Counted from the first letter of the stretch, positions 1 to 11,600 are shown. The stretch: 64,000 nt of DNA from Kingdonia uniflora (GCA_014058105.1 JACGCM010001403.1:744001-808000), one strand, 5' to 3'. Notes: generated by a model not told the origin, from the letters alone. Made by a program: numbers and translations.

Positions 1-183
1 ACTTGTGTTTGTAGTGTGTTAGAGAGAATTATGGTAATTCTTCTTCTTTGATGTTGCCAAACAATTAGGGTTTTATTGTTCACCTAAAGATTCTGCTATT
101 TCTTTCAATCCATAGATAGTTAATATTTGGTTTGTTAATGGATAGTGCATTCTATTAATAGATAGTGCATTAGTAGTTGCTTG

Positions 184-271
184 TTATTTGATACTATTTT
201 GTTGATTATTTGATACTATTTTATTGATTATTTTATACTATTTTATTGATTACTTGATACTATTTTCTTGA
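184..271. repeat. 22-bp tandem repeat, about 4 copies
   Basis: Four consecutive units of about 22 bp built around TTGATACTATTTTATTGATTA with a few substitutions. It lies just upstream of the Harbinger transposase remnant and has no coding content. Confidence 0.75.
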
Positions 272-371
272 TTATGTATTATTAGGAATAATGAATCAGT
301 TTCAATGGGTATTATGTATTCTTGCTATTATTATATTGTACAACGAAATAGTGAAATAAAATAGGAGGGTT

Positions 372-1622
372 TGCCAAAGACTATGTACTTCTGCTCTCAC
401 TTGCAAGGCATATGTCCAAGAACTCTTAGAAGGTCCTAAAACTGTAATATATAATATGATGAGGATGGACCCAACCTCTTTCAGATCTCTAGTTGCCCAT
501 TTCAAAGATACTGGGTTGTTAAAGGATAGTAACATAGAGATGTCGAGGAGAAGCTGGCAATATTCTTACACATCATTGCACACAACATGAGAAATAGAAT
601 TGTGAACACCAGATTTCAGCATTCTGCTGCTACAACTAGTAAAGTCTTTCATGAATGTCTTGATACAATGATAAAATTTTCAAAAGAGATGATAGTGCCT
701 ACTAACTTTGATGAACCACCAAGGCCAATTAGACATCATAAAAGACTTAGGGAAGGGGCTTTCAGAGGAGCTATAGGAGCACTAGATGGTACACAAATTC
801 CTGCAAGTATTCTAATAAATGATCAAACATCTTACAGAGGAAGAGGTGGAGGGACTTGCTTCCAAAATGTGATGGCCATATACGATTTTGACATGTAGTT
901 CACGTATGTTATTGCTGGTTGGGAAGGAGTTGCCCATAATTCTAGGGTTTTAATAGAGACACTGAATAATCCAGCCCACAACTTCCCCATGCCTCCAACT
1001 CGTGGTAATGGTCATTCTCTTTTTGTTTATGCTTATCACTCTCTGTATGTCTCCTCATGTTACTTTCCTTGTTTCAGAGAAATATTATCTATGTGATGCT
1101 GCCTATGCATAAACAAGAGGTTTTATGACCCCTTACAGAGGTGTGCCTATGCATAAACAAGAGGTTTTATGACCCCTTACAGAGGTGTTAGGTAGAGGTG
1201 TTAGGTACTGGTTGAGTGATTATAGGCAAGGACAAAGGCCTATGAACCCACAAGAGTTGCTTAACCATGCGCATGCTAAACTAAGAAATGTAATTAAGAA
1301 AAGTTTTGGTGTAGTGAAGGCAAGGTTTCATATTCTCAAATCAATGCCTTCTTATGACTTCCTCACATAGAGAAACATTGTGGTTGCATGCATAACAACT
1401 CACAATTATCTAAGAAGGGTTTCTCTGAATGATGAACTCTTTAAACAGTTTGAGGGTAATGATGTTGGGGTTGAGGAAAATGAAGAAGAAATGCATGTTA
1501 AAGAGTTGCCACCTAATGTTATCTTATTTGGGCAAGTTGAGCATGCAACAACTATAACTCAAAGAGATATACTTGTAGCACAGTTAGCACTAAGCAATGC
1601 TAATGCCTCTATTATAAAGTGA
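372..1622 (+). pseudogene. PIF/Harbinger DDE transposase (HARBI1-like), degenerate
   Basis: Plant PIF/Harbinger transposases cut and reinsert their element with a DDE nuclease fold. Reading across several frames, family-typical segments appear in order: an N-terminal helical part (to about 540), RNRIVNTRFQHS (near 590), GALDGTQI with the first catalytic Asp (near 780), FQNVMAIYDFDM (near 870), YYLCDAAYA with the second Asp (near 1090), and the C-terminal part around SFGVVKARF (near 1300). A 73-bp GT-AG intron fits at 1005-1077. Damage includes a frameshift near 545, TAG at 896-898, a TAA and a 44-bp duplication near 1101-1188, and TAG at 1368-1370. The third catalytic position (VIER in the family) reads VIKK, so Glu has become Lys. 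This is a dead copy. Confidence 0.88.
1101..1188 (+). repeat. 44-bp direct tandem duplication inside the transposase
   Basis: The 44-bp unit beginning GCCTATGCATAAACAAGAGG occurs at 1101-1144 and again, identical, at 1145-1188. It follows the second catalytic Asp of the Harbinger transposase. Forty-four is not a multiple of three, so it shifts the frame. Both copies carry the same TAA stop, so the stop predates the duplication. Confidence 0.95.
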
Positions 1623-1938
1623 TTTAGTTTATTGTAAACAATAACTCTTTAACTATAGTTTTGTAATATATTATTTATGTTGGGACAACATTTATTTATT
1701 AATGACATTTCTTTTTCTGGTATTTTGTGTTATTGGTGGAAAATAATATTCAGTTCAATGGTGATTTATAACTGCATTTGTGGGAATGGGGTTACATTAA
1801 TTTCTCAAAGCTCTTACAATCTAAATAGGGCATATTGCAAATGCCTTTACGCGGTATTTTATATATTCTATTTTATATATTTAATTTTATATTTTATTAT
1901 CAATTAGTAGTTATTTATTTTATATTTGCATATTTCAG

Positions 1939-2295
1939 AAAATAGCTAAGGATTGTGGGTTCTGGTGTTGGGTGGATGAGTATTTGCTTTGTCCTTGTGG
2001 ATATGGTCCATGTAAGCTGTGCTTTGCAACTAGTAGTAAAAAAAGATTTTACTGTTGCCCACACTCAAAGAGTAAGCAGGAGAGAGGTTGTGGTTTTCTC
2101 AAGTGGTTTGATGAAGTAAATGATGAATCATCTACTTTTACTCCAGCTACCACTACCACTCCTACCTTTGCTACCTCTACAACTATTAAAGATTTGGAGA
2201 TCAAGTACAAAATTGAGTTGGTTGTGGCCCAAGCTAAAATTGAAATGCTTCAATCCATCACAGAAGACCTAGCAAAGATAAATCTAAAGAAATAG
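1939..2295 (+). CDS. GRF-type zinc-finger ORF associated with the Harbinger element
   Basis: The 107-residue ORF starting at 1972 has the plant GRF zinc-finger pattern: CPCGYGPCKLC, then SSKKRFYCCPHSK, then GCGFLKWFDE. The C-terminal half is Thr/Pro-rich followed by a predicted helix (IKDLEIKYKIELVVAQAKIEML), the usual layout of short GRF proteins. The open frame extends upstream to 1939, where TTTCAG could be a splice acceptor, so the first Met may be internal. GRF domains bind single-stranded nucleic acid in better-known proteins. In plant transposon ORFs the role is unknown. It is undisrupted, unlike its neighbour, and could be an element-encoded accessory ORF or a captured exon. Confidence 0.6.
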   Translation, partial: KIAKDCGFWCWVDEYLLCPCGYGPCKLCFATSSKKRFYCCPHSKSKQERGCGFLKWFDEVNDESSTFTPATTTTPTFATSTTIKDLEIKYKIELVVAQAKIEMLQSITEDLAKINLKK

Positions 2296-2472
2296 TGTGT
2301 TTTAAAAGTTGTATGAGTTCTGTTTTGTTGAACATAATCTCTTATGCTATGTATGAATTTTTTTTAACTTGATTCAAATTGGGGCATATTTTGGGCTATG
2401 TATGAATTTTCTTAACTTCATTACATGTAAGCCAAGTTTTTTACTGAAAATATTGTGATTTTTCCACTTCAG

Positions 2473-2890
2473 ATGTCTTTTAGTAGGGTACAACATCCTT
2501 TTCACTTTGATTACGTAAAAAATTTGTGGTTCATAGAGCAAGCTCAATATGAGAATGACACTTACGGCACTGATGAGAGTGGCAATCTTAAACTGAGTTC
2601 ATTCTGGAATATGAAGGAGAAAGACATTTAGGAATTTGAACGGAATGTCTCCCTTAAATGTTTAAGAAACAGATGGTTGTAAACCATCTTAAGAACAAGT
2701 ATAAGAATTGGGTGACCCTAAAATAACTGGTTGGGGAGTATTATAATGAAGTAGCTGGTGCATTCAACCTTGAACTGGAGTGGGTTAAAATCTTAGAAGT
2801 TTTACTAGAAGCAAGGAGTGTTCAGCATGATGTGTTTCAACATAGGGAGAAGATGACTTTGTTGTTTTCTAGTTTAAGGTATTAAATTTC
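2473..2890 (+). pseudogene. Degenerate ORF, possibly Myb/SANT-like
   Basis: ATG at 2473 opens a frame of about 53 codons before a stop. Another frame then reads LKNKYKNWVTLK near 2690, followed by an acidic segment and TFNL/W-like residues, weakly like the helix-rich Myb/SANT-like domain of Harbinger ORF1. Stops and frameshifts occur throughout. It may be the 5' part of the gene whose better preserved part lies at 10240-11243, with the CACTA insertion between them, or an independent fragment. I could not recognise it with confidence. Confidence 0.3.
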
Positions 2891-2959
2891 ATGTTTTCTA
2901 GTTTTTTAGTTTGAACTCTCTCTATTGCTAGTTTGATGTAATGAATTTGACATGTAAGA

Positions 2960-3985
2960 CAATTTTATTATCTTGTTAAACCAGATTCTATAAAGTGATG
3001 CTTTGTGTTATCTGTTATATCTATTATTTGTTATATGAACTCACTCTCAGATTGCTCATTTTGTTAGGCTTTGTGCTATGCTTTGTGTTATCTGTTATAT
3101 CTGTTATGCTTTGTGTTATCTGTTATCATCCATTTTGTTAAACCAGTTTATATGCCCTGTTTATAGAAGTGTTATATGGTCTGTTTATAGAAGTGTTATC
3201 CATATATACAATACAGTTTAAGCAATATGGAGTTATGTGGTACTAGTAGTCTCAAGGCAAGTTTGTATGGCCTATTTATAGAAGACTAACAAAGGAAACT
3301 AACAAAGCAATATGATAACAGTTTGTATATATAGAGTTTGTATATTCATTTTGGAAACTAACAAAGGAATCCCCAAATACATAACTGCCTTAACTGTGTT
3401 TATAGAAGACTGAACTGCTTCTAAGGAACTATTATCCATAGTCTGTATCTGCAAAATGGATACTGTTATTGTAGATATACAAATGGATATACAAATGGAC
3501 ACTGTTAATCTGTTTATATATCCATCTATTCCCCTTTGATTGCATATCCATCTGTTATCCATAAAACTGTTATAAGGAACTGTTATCCATAGTTTGTGTA
3601 TCCATAGTCTGTATCCATAGTAATAAATCAATCCATAACTGTTATCCATAGGAACTGTTATCCATATTTTTTGGATAACAGTTATCCATATTGTGTACCG
3701 TAACAGTTATCCATAGGAACTTTCTGCTATTGGTTTAGTTGAGACTAAAATTAAAGAAGGTAACAAGGTCAAAGTGCATGCTGCCATTAACAAGGACTGG
3801 GATTGCATTACCAACCACAATGTCTCCCCTAGTAGTTCCATCCATTAACAAGGACAGGGATTGCATTAGCAAGGACTGGGACTGTTATTAGATTTTTTAA
3901 TCCACTGTTATCCATCCATCCATAACAGTTTATCCATCCATTCACTGGTATCCATAGTCTGTATTTGCAGTTAGGCAGTTTATAA
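2960..3985. repeat. Imperfect short repeats built on TGTTATCCATAG
   Basis: Non-coding. Many imperfect copies of TGTTATCCATAG, AACTGTTATCC, CTGTTTATAGAAG and related words lie in both orientations, densest at 3400-3720. The same words (TAACAGTTAGGCAGTTTATAAC) continue on the far side of the CACTA element at 9883-10060, so the element landed inside this repeat field. Confidence 0.6.
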
Positions 3986-4639
3986 CACTATACAAATAAC
4001 TTAATTTTATGACGGGCCAAAATCATCGTTGACGTTTTTTTGTGACGGTTTTAGACTGTCGTGATTCCCGTCGCTAACGAGCCGTCGTTTATATATTTCG
4101 ACAGAAAAGTCCCGTCGCAAAGCATAAATTTTGTGATGGTCTCTCCTCGTCGATAATTTACGTCAGTTCAGAATCGTCGCAAACTTGCTTAAATATAGTA
4201 TCTCAAAATAACTATTGCGACGGCTTTGGTTGGTTAGAAAATTTGTTGTTTATTTGCGACTAATTCTCCTGGAAAGTCTATTTATGCAGCAACTGAAATA
4301 AATTCGTCGTATTCACTGTCCTTGGTTTGTAGCAATAACATTGTATTAAGCTGAATAACATAAAAAGAAAACACTATATGAAAGAAAATGAATTTCATTT
4401 TATTATAAAAATGATGAAGTACATACAATATATTCATTCAAAATTTTGCATATAGTTCCTCCAAATAGAACTTAAAATTTTGTTTATAATTCCAGCTAAT
4501 CCATGTAGCTAATCTCCAACATGAATTTGACAGTTTCTGGACCGTAAATACATTTCTGTGATAGTTTATGGGCCATTGCATAGAATGAAGCAATTTCAGG
4601 CAACGACGAGCAACCTCTTCTTGTTGTGGCTAGGGTAGA

Positions 4640-6240
4640 GTCTGGTTCAAAAACTTTTACTCACCCAGACTCTAAAGAAGCACTTGGTGTATGTATATAT
4701 GCAGATCAAGTTAGCAGCAGCATTGTGCCGGCACTTGTATGAGCATTGAAGATTCTGAACCTCATCCCTCAGCCTTAATTGAGGAAGGAAGAAGAAATCA
4801 GTAACAATCATAGCTATTAAGTTGTTACAACAACATATGTAACAATAAGGAAGCCATGTGCTACTCACCGTAATAAAGATTTTCGAAGTTTTCTCAGAAG
4901 ATCATCAGAGCCTGAAGGGTCGGGTCGTGTGCCTGAATTTTGGATTTGAAATCATTTAGTAAGTCCTTGTCCATATGAGGAGCCACACACTACAGAAGTT
5001 CTTCAACAAGTGATCCTTCACCCTTCCAGAGGAAAGAAACTACTTCTTCAAGAGTTAGCTTCCCTAGTGGCGGCAAAGCTTTCATTGGGTCACCGAATAG
5101 GCGAATACGGACCTCATTACATATCTCACCTATTAACATCAATATCATTCAGCTATGGTTTCAACATTCAGTAAATGGCATTAATAGATTTGACAATTGA
5201 AATTAGCAAATAATAGTTCATTAGCAAGATGAGAGTCCATTCAACGAACATCGAATATCTGAGTTGAATGGACTCTCATCTGACATCATTACATATTGTT
5301 AGTAATGAATATATTACACAGAAAAACCAAATATGAAGTATTACTTTGTCGATGGTGACAATCAAATTTTGTAGTCTCTGGTTATACACACTCTTAGCCT
5401 GCCATACAGAAGAAAGTATCAAACCTACAGTTATATTTACTAGGCATTATGTAAAATATTTTCAAAAAGGCTTATGAGGCTAAGGACTCGGTTCAAAGCT
5501 GCATTTTGAGGGAATGGACTTTCACCCTAAGTATGAAAGTGAGAATCGGTAAACATAAACATGTTCATAAACATATAAGTATAAATAGTAGTGTACGACA
5601 TTTTCTGATTTTATGATGAAAATAATAATTGGTGTTCCTTTATAAGACTTGAAGTTTAAAAGCACTTAACGGCCTAAGTAACAAAACACCTCACTGCCCC
5701 ATCTAATCTTTTTCAAACATAAACCAACTGGAACTAAAGTTAGTAAATGGGATCCAAGTGTCGTCACTAAGCAGAACTTAATATTTACCTGGACTTCAGT
5801 GTCGCTCATTTCAACATCAACAAAAATATCCGAGAAATTTTTTTTCTTCTCAGCCAAGTTAAATATTAGGATCTCCTCCGGAAGATTTGTTCTTTCAAAA
5901 TTTATAAACCTCACCTTCACAGAAATAAAAAATTTGGTAGATCAGAAACCAGCCTAAGAATTTTATCAATCATCTAAAAAGAAGAAAAATGTGTCTGCTC
6001 ACCAGTCGAGCGGAATATGAAATGAGCCAATCCGGCAAACTAGCAAGCAAACATTTTGCCCATACCAGCTCTCCCCAAATCAATATAATCTTCTTTAGAT
6101 GTACTGTTTAACTGACAAGCTTCTAGCATCAACTGATGTCTGTCCAACATTCCATGGCGTTCCTTCAATACTTGATGAACATTGATATCCAAGTTAATCA
6201 AAGAAGTAAAATGGGGTGAGAAGATAAAGCATGTAGCCAA
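4640..6240 (-). pseudogene. Unidentified multi-exon gene fragment carried in the CACTA element
   Basis: On the minus strand several exon-like blocks follow one another with plausible splice signals: about 6240-6010 (containing MLDRHQLMLEACQLNSTSK and LPDWLISYSARL), 5915-5790 (NLPEEILIFNLAEKKKNFSD, ending TEVQ before GTAAAT), 5400-5345 (YNQRLQNLIVTID before GTAA), and 5145-4870 (GEICNEVRIRLFGDPMKALP, then LGKLTLEEVVSFLW). The blocks look like a genuine host protein with acidic and amphipathic segments, but I cannot name the family. A premature stop interrupts the last block. Position and strand match the eIF3c cargo, so it is probably a second captured fragment. Confidence 0.45.
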
Positions 6241-7057
6241 TCTTCAGCTCTGTGAGTACCTTATGATAAGCCCCTTCACTCTTTAAGCAGAAATTTATTT
6301 CTTTCTGGAAAAGCTAGAGCGAAGGAGGCAGTATGGGAGCTCTTAATGGACCATCAATATAATAAAAGCCAGAAAAAATTTAAACGTTTTTAGCAAAAGA
6401 TTTATATATTTTTTTATATATACTGAATCATAAAGTACAAGGTACTTACAACCGTGGACAAATTTTTCTATTGATTTGGATACAACCTAAATATAGGAGA
6501 TTGAGTACAACCTAAGAAGCTAGTGTATGGATGAGTGATTACACATATATGTACCAAGGCCTAAATACATTAATCTGACTATAAGTTATAATTTGTTAGA
6601 TGAAGTAATATAAAGGGCAGTAATATATCGGGTTTCGAGTTATGCTTCAAAAGGTCAACAATGCTAAGAATATATGTTGAAGTAAGTTATTTATATGATC
6701 AACAAATAATAGACTTCACTACTTTTTTAGAATGTGTTTTCAAAATAAAATAAACATTGTTATATTTATTTTAATTTTAAGTTGTTAAAACACATCTCTA
6801 TAAAGCGAAATTTCTAAATATCAAAAACACATAAGGCCATTCTTCAGACGACTTGTGGTGTAAAATTCCAGTGATATTCATATATCATGGAACTTTGGTT
6901 TGGATGTGCACTATAAAAATGTTGCAGTCATGAAACATGGGGTGACAAACTCGCAATCATACTAGTGTGCTAGCACACCATACCAAAATCTTAAAAAGCA
7001 AGGAGCTACGAGTAACATGTTAGACATTAGAAGGAAAACTACCAGTTCTTAAGAGCC

Positions 7058-7404
7058 TCCACAGCAGCCTCCCTAAACTTATTTTAGGGAGGCAAAAAGT
7101 AATAAAATAGCTTTTATAGGCTCCTTATCCTTATTTTTTTCTCTCTCTCCTCAAGTATGGGGAGTCTAGGAAAATATTTGGTGAGCCACGATAAGACTCT
7201 TATATTACGTGTAAAGTTACTTTAGAGGTTTAAAGTAAAAAAAATGTTAATTTTTGCCTATTATTTTTAAACATAACTAATTTGAAGTGGTTTAGGTAGT
7301 TAATTATGTGATGTGGCTACTTTTTGTAGGGAGTTTATATCTACAACATCAAAGTTGGGTTGAAACTCCTCAAAACTACTCCCTTATAGAGAGAGGATGC
7401 TCTA
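7058..7404. mobile_element. Possible MITE inside the CACTA element
   Basis: The left end TTAAGAGCCTCCACAGCAGC and the right end, read in reverse as TTAGAGCATCCTCTCTCTAT, form an imperfect inverted pair around about 350 bp of AT-rich, non-coding sequence. The GAGCATCCTC-type terminus is common in hAT-like plant MITEs. It lies between the two captured gene fragments. Target duplications are unclear. Confidence 0.4.
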
Positions 7405-7593
7405 ATAGTTTGCATGCAGTTATAAATGTCTACCGGTTTTCCAAAAAGCTCCACTTTTCACATGAATGATTAGATACATCATTAACTAATGCCAAATCAA
7501 CCAAACAGGACTCAAATAGATACACAATAAACACCATACCATAACGTTAGTTATGGCAAGGCAGTAAACACTAAGAATTTTGTATGTTTTTAT

Positions 7594-9139
7594 CTGTTCT
7601 GAAGTCTTCTCGTGATAACGACTCTGCGAAACACCTTGTGCAAGTAACTCCTTCACCCTTCCACCGGCATAGAGCTCAGAAAGACAGGGATGTGCCTTTG
7701 TGACCAGTCCAACTCGAAATGCACATAGACCAAGTTGAGCCATAGCCCTGTTGAAAAGTATCTGAGTAGAAATGACCATCTTCTGAACCCTATCCTGCAA
7801 GTGACTCATTAGCAGTAAATCCCGAGAAGTTGAGAACTCATCCATGATTACATGGTGATAAATATCACATAGAATTGCACGTACTTTTGTTTGCTCATCC
7901 CCGTACTTGTAAATAAGAGAGACTAACATATCCATCAACTCCCTGTAGTTCTCAGGGAAAGTTGGCTTTCGCGCCACAAGTTTGGGGGTAACAACAAAAG
8001 CTGGCAGGCTACTATTATCCTTGACCACTTGCAGTTCCTCGTCTCCCTCTATTTCACTATTTCTTCCACCTTAAGTATGTTCCCCAAGCTTCTTCATCGC
8101 ATCATAAACTTCTTAGTGTTTATAGTAAACAAGTTCAACCCGTCTCAATGCTACCTTTGCAGCAGCCTTGAAATCACCAACCTTTTCTAAGTAATTCTGA
8201 ATGTTCTCAGCAAAGACGAAGAGCAAAGGCTCCTCTTTCAACCTCTCCACTTACTCCTTAGTGTGGGGAACAATGCATTGCAAGCTCTTGAACAACTCAG
8301 CATCTATCCTCTCATGGTAGGCAACTAAATTACCCCAAACCCAAATTGTTCCCCAAAAGTTTGCTCCCTTTATGGATTCGTTCTCTTCAGGTTCTACCGA
8401 TTCACCCATTGCAATATTTGGGTACTGCTCAAGGATGTCGAGTATGATAAGAATGTTGTTCACACACTTCTTCCAAACATTTATTGGCATATGGCCATTA
8501 AGACTAGGGTTTACGTCGATTTGAGCAGACACAGCGCCAAAGAGGATCTCAAGCTTCTGGGCAGGAGCTTTTGCAACTTAAGTCAAGAAAGTCAGTTGTT
8601 CAACTTGCTCAATCCATCCAGAACCTTTTCGGCCCCTCTCAGCAACAATCTCCTTTGAGCTTCTCATCAACCATTTCCCTTGCAATACTGCTTGGGTCGT
8701 TCATGAACTATTTCTCAAGCAATCTGGCCTTCTTTACCCAAACACCTGCACTACCAGCCGGTGAAACACTATCTTCTGCAATATTATCTTTTTTTTTGGA
8801 AGGTTTTGAATCATATACGACTGGGACACTCTAAACACTTACGTTTGAATTCGAGACACCCTCAAACTTCTCATCTTCACTATTATAATTCTCCCTAAAC
8901 TTAGCAATCAAGTCCACATATAGTTTATTATTCTTCCTAATTTTTTGCTTCATGGCATTCAACGCCTTGGCATTGGTACTGCTCATCCTCTTCTTTGCCT
9001 CCTTATCTGCAGAAGCTCTTGTCCACTAATCATCCAGCATTACTAAAGCTCTTAAGTAAACAGGCGGGACCGTTCCTAACTCTGTAACACGGTTAACTTT
9101 CACAAGATGCTTATTAATCTTATCAAAATCATTAAGTAA
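7594..9139 (-). pseudogene. Captured fragment of eukaryotic translation initiation factor 3 subunit c
   Basis: eIF3c is a core scaffold subunit of the eIF3 complex in cytoplasmic translation initiation. On the minus strand, in N-to-C order, this region reads FDKINKHLVKVNRVTELG (near 9120), [15 protein letters not shown] (near 8950), VEQLTFLT and [10 protein letters not shown] (near 8600-8540), [16 protein letters not shown] (near 8500), RVWGNLVA-like and [13 protein letters not shown] (near 8290), [20 protein letters not shown] (near 8170-8130), and then [20 protein letters not shown] through [12 protein letters not shown] (7970-7594). These are hallmark segments of the central part of plant eIF3c. 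The N-terminal acidic region and the C-terminal PCI domain are missing. Several in-frame stops and frameshifts (for example near 8250 and 8120) break it. It sits wholly inside the CACTA element, which indicates transduplication from a functional gene elsewhere. Confidence 0.9.
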
Positions 9140-10219
9140 TTGCAAGTATAAATAAATCAACCATACCAATTTCAGACCTGAGATCTTTTGCTGCAACTTC
9201 TGAAAGGAAAATCTATGAATCAAAAATTAAGGTTGAATCAAAAAACAAAATTCAAAACAAAGTTTAGAACTTTTACTACAATTTTACACCTACGAATCCA
9301 AATCAAAAAATAAATCAAAGTATACCTACGAATCGAAAATAGAAAATCAAAAACCGATGAATCAAAACTCAATTTTTTTTTGCAAATTTCAGATTATAGA
9401 ATAGGATTAACTTGTTACCTATGAATCGAAAACCTATAAATCAAGCATACCTACAATTTCATATTATAGAATAAGATTAATTGGTTCAGAGTCTTACTCA
9501 AATTTCTCACCGGGTTGGCGGCTCCTCAAGTTCAAAAACCTAACGACTGAGAAGGGTGACGAATTATGGAGAAGGTTTTGTTCCTTTTGGAAGCTGATAG
9601 GCAGAAAATTAGCGAAAATTATGATTTTCAAAAATTAGAGGGAAATTAGAAGATTTTAGAGGGAAATTAGGTGATATTAGTTGGGAAAATGGGCGGGATA
9701 AAGAGAAACCCCAAATCTTAGTTTTAGAGAGAGAGACAATGGTGCGTGAAAACAAAAAGACTGAGCTCTCTCGGTCTATGTATGAAAAACGACCCAATTT
9801 TAACTCCTTTTGGCCGTCCCAAATTTGTGACTTAAAAAGTCAGTCATAATTTTCGTCAAAAATCTCTTAAATTCGTATAGTGCAAGTATAACAGTTATAA
9901 ACTGCATATCCAGTTTATAACTGTTAGGCATATCCAATTTATAACAGCCTGATAACCATTTCTAAGTATAACAGTTAGGCAGTTTATAACAGTTTCTGCA
10001 TATCCAATTTATAATAGTTTAGGCAGTTTATAATAGTTTATAGCATCATATTTGTATGACCTATTTATACTGAGTTTGAATATCTAGTTTGTAAATAGAA
10101 GTGCATCCATTTCTTTTTTTGTATATTTCAGTGCACCTATTATGCTTTGTATCCATCTACAAAATCTTTTGTATTTGTGTAACTAATTTGTCTCTTTGTT
10201 CTGAAGGTGCAGTTATGTT

Positions 10220-11243
10220 GATACCACCAAAGAAATCAATAGGCTTTTTAAAGCAACATCCAGATTTTAGACTTCACTTCATCCTAAAATGTCAGGCACA
10301 GATAAAGTTGAATTGAGTGTCTGGAAAATCTCGGAATACTATAGCTTGGAAGGTAGTGGAAGAAGAGCTCAACAACATGTAAAATTTTTATATTTTAAAA
10401 CAGAAGGAACTAAAGAACATTTAGGATTACATGAAGAAGAAATGGCAAGTTTGGAGAGGGTCGATAAACTGGACTGGTCATGGATATGATCTTGCATCAG
10501 GCACCTTTGATTGGCCTGAAGAGGTTTGGGAAAATATCATTGCGGTAAGTTAATGTGAATAATGACATTGCAATTTCATTATATAACAACAAATACTTAT
10601 GTTTAAATATCTATTTACATGTTTGCTTACAGGTGAATTCTGAGGCAAAAAAGTATAAGACCGCTCCTCTTAAGCATAAAGATTTGCTGGATAAATTGTT
10701 TGATAGTCTATCCGCTACTGGAGATTTTGCATGGTCTTCAAGTATGGCAAGTGTACCACCCTCCACCCAGTAGATAGAGTATATTCCTCTACCTGATGAT
10801 TTGACGATATACAAGTTCCCCACGCTGAAGTTGATTGTCCATGGGAATGTGAGGCCATTCCTTCTTATGATATCACTATCAGTCCAGTAAGGGAGCCTAC
10901 TCCTGGTACTACTTTTCGTACCCAAGTTGGTGTACAAACTTAATCAAAGGGGAAAATATCAGTTGCGGCAGTTCTACCAGTGAAAGCATCAGAGTTGGTC
11001 CAATATCTGATATCTGCATTATCTACTCAAGGATCTAGTTCTACTTCTGCTAGCAATGACGAAACCTCTTCTGAAGTTCTGAGGGTATTGAAGGATATGG
11101 TCAGTTCATATGAGATAGATAATGGATTATTTTTCAAGAGTTTGAAGTTCTTGGGAGGATCCAATGAGCATACTTACAGGTTGATGTTTCTAGGGCTTGA
11201 TCGAGAGCAGCGTGTTGGTTTCCTTGAAGACCTTTGGAGTTAA
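10220..11243 (+). pseudogene. Myb/SANT-like ORF of the Harbinger element, degenerate
   Basis: Plant PIF/Harbinger elements usually carry a second gene encoding a Myb/SANT-like protein that works with the transposase. Here a frame reads NTIAWKVVEEELNN (near 10340), MKKKWQVWRGSINWTGHGYD (near 10430) and GTFDWPEEVWENIIA (near 10500). After an 88-bp GT-AG intron (10545-10632) it continues NSEAKKYKTAPLKHKDLLDK, typical of the Myb_DNA-bind_3 domain. A Ser/Thr-rich tail with LRVLKDMVSSYEIDNGLFF and LMFLGLDREQRVGFLEDLW (10980-11243) matches the usual C-terminal helices. In-frame stops and frameshifts (near 10390-10420, at 10771-10773, near 10800-10980) make it a pseudogene. Confidence 0.72.
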
Positions 11244-11349
11244 TTGGAACTTAAATGTTTGAGTATTTGTAATAACTCTTATATTTATTTATTTGTATTA
11301 ACTTCAAACCAATGTTTTAATTTTTATTTAATTTTATGAACCAATGTAT

Positions 11350-11600
11350 ATTTATGTTTTTTATATATACAGGTTCTTTCCAATGAATTTGTGTTTGTTA
11401 TATATACAGGTTCTTTCCTATGTATTTATGTTTGTTATATATACAAGTTCTTTCCAATGTATTTGTGTTTGTTATATATACAAGTTTTTTCCTATGTATT
11501 TATATTTGCTATATATACAGGTTATTTTTCTATGTATTTGTGTTTGCTATATATATAGGTTATTTTCTATTGTATTTGTGTTTGGTATGTATATGTGATG
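11350..11600. repeat. Tandem repeat of about 37-39 bp, about 6 copies
   Basis: Six imperfect units of the form ATGTATTTGTGTTTGTTATA followed by TATACAGGTTCTTTCC. Overlapping open frames in two phases here are by-products of the repeat and are not genes. It lies between the Myb/SANT-like remnant and the presumed 3' end of the Harbinger element. Confidence 0.85.

Larger units (their letters stand above)
3986..9882. mobile_element. CACTA (En/Spm) element, non-autonomous, with captured host gene fragments
   Basis: The left end is CACTATACAAATAAC and the right end is the inverted counterpart ...TTCGTATAGTG, giving imperfect CACTATAC terminal inverted repeats. GACGG-type subterminal words follow inside the left end (near 4010-4140) and GGCCGTCCC near 9810. 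Flanking triplets are TAA on the left and CAA on the right, so the usual 3-bp duplication is present with one mismatch or has been mutated. I found no CACTA transposase inside. The interior holds two cargo regions on the minus strand (an eIF3c-like fragment and an unidentified multi-exon fragment) and a small MITE. It matches a Pack-CACTA-type element. Confidence 0.78.

Noticed and set aside
8571..8834. 87-residue plus-strand open frame
   Set aside because: It is the complement of the eIF3c fragment. The minus strand carries the recognised protein.
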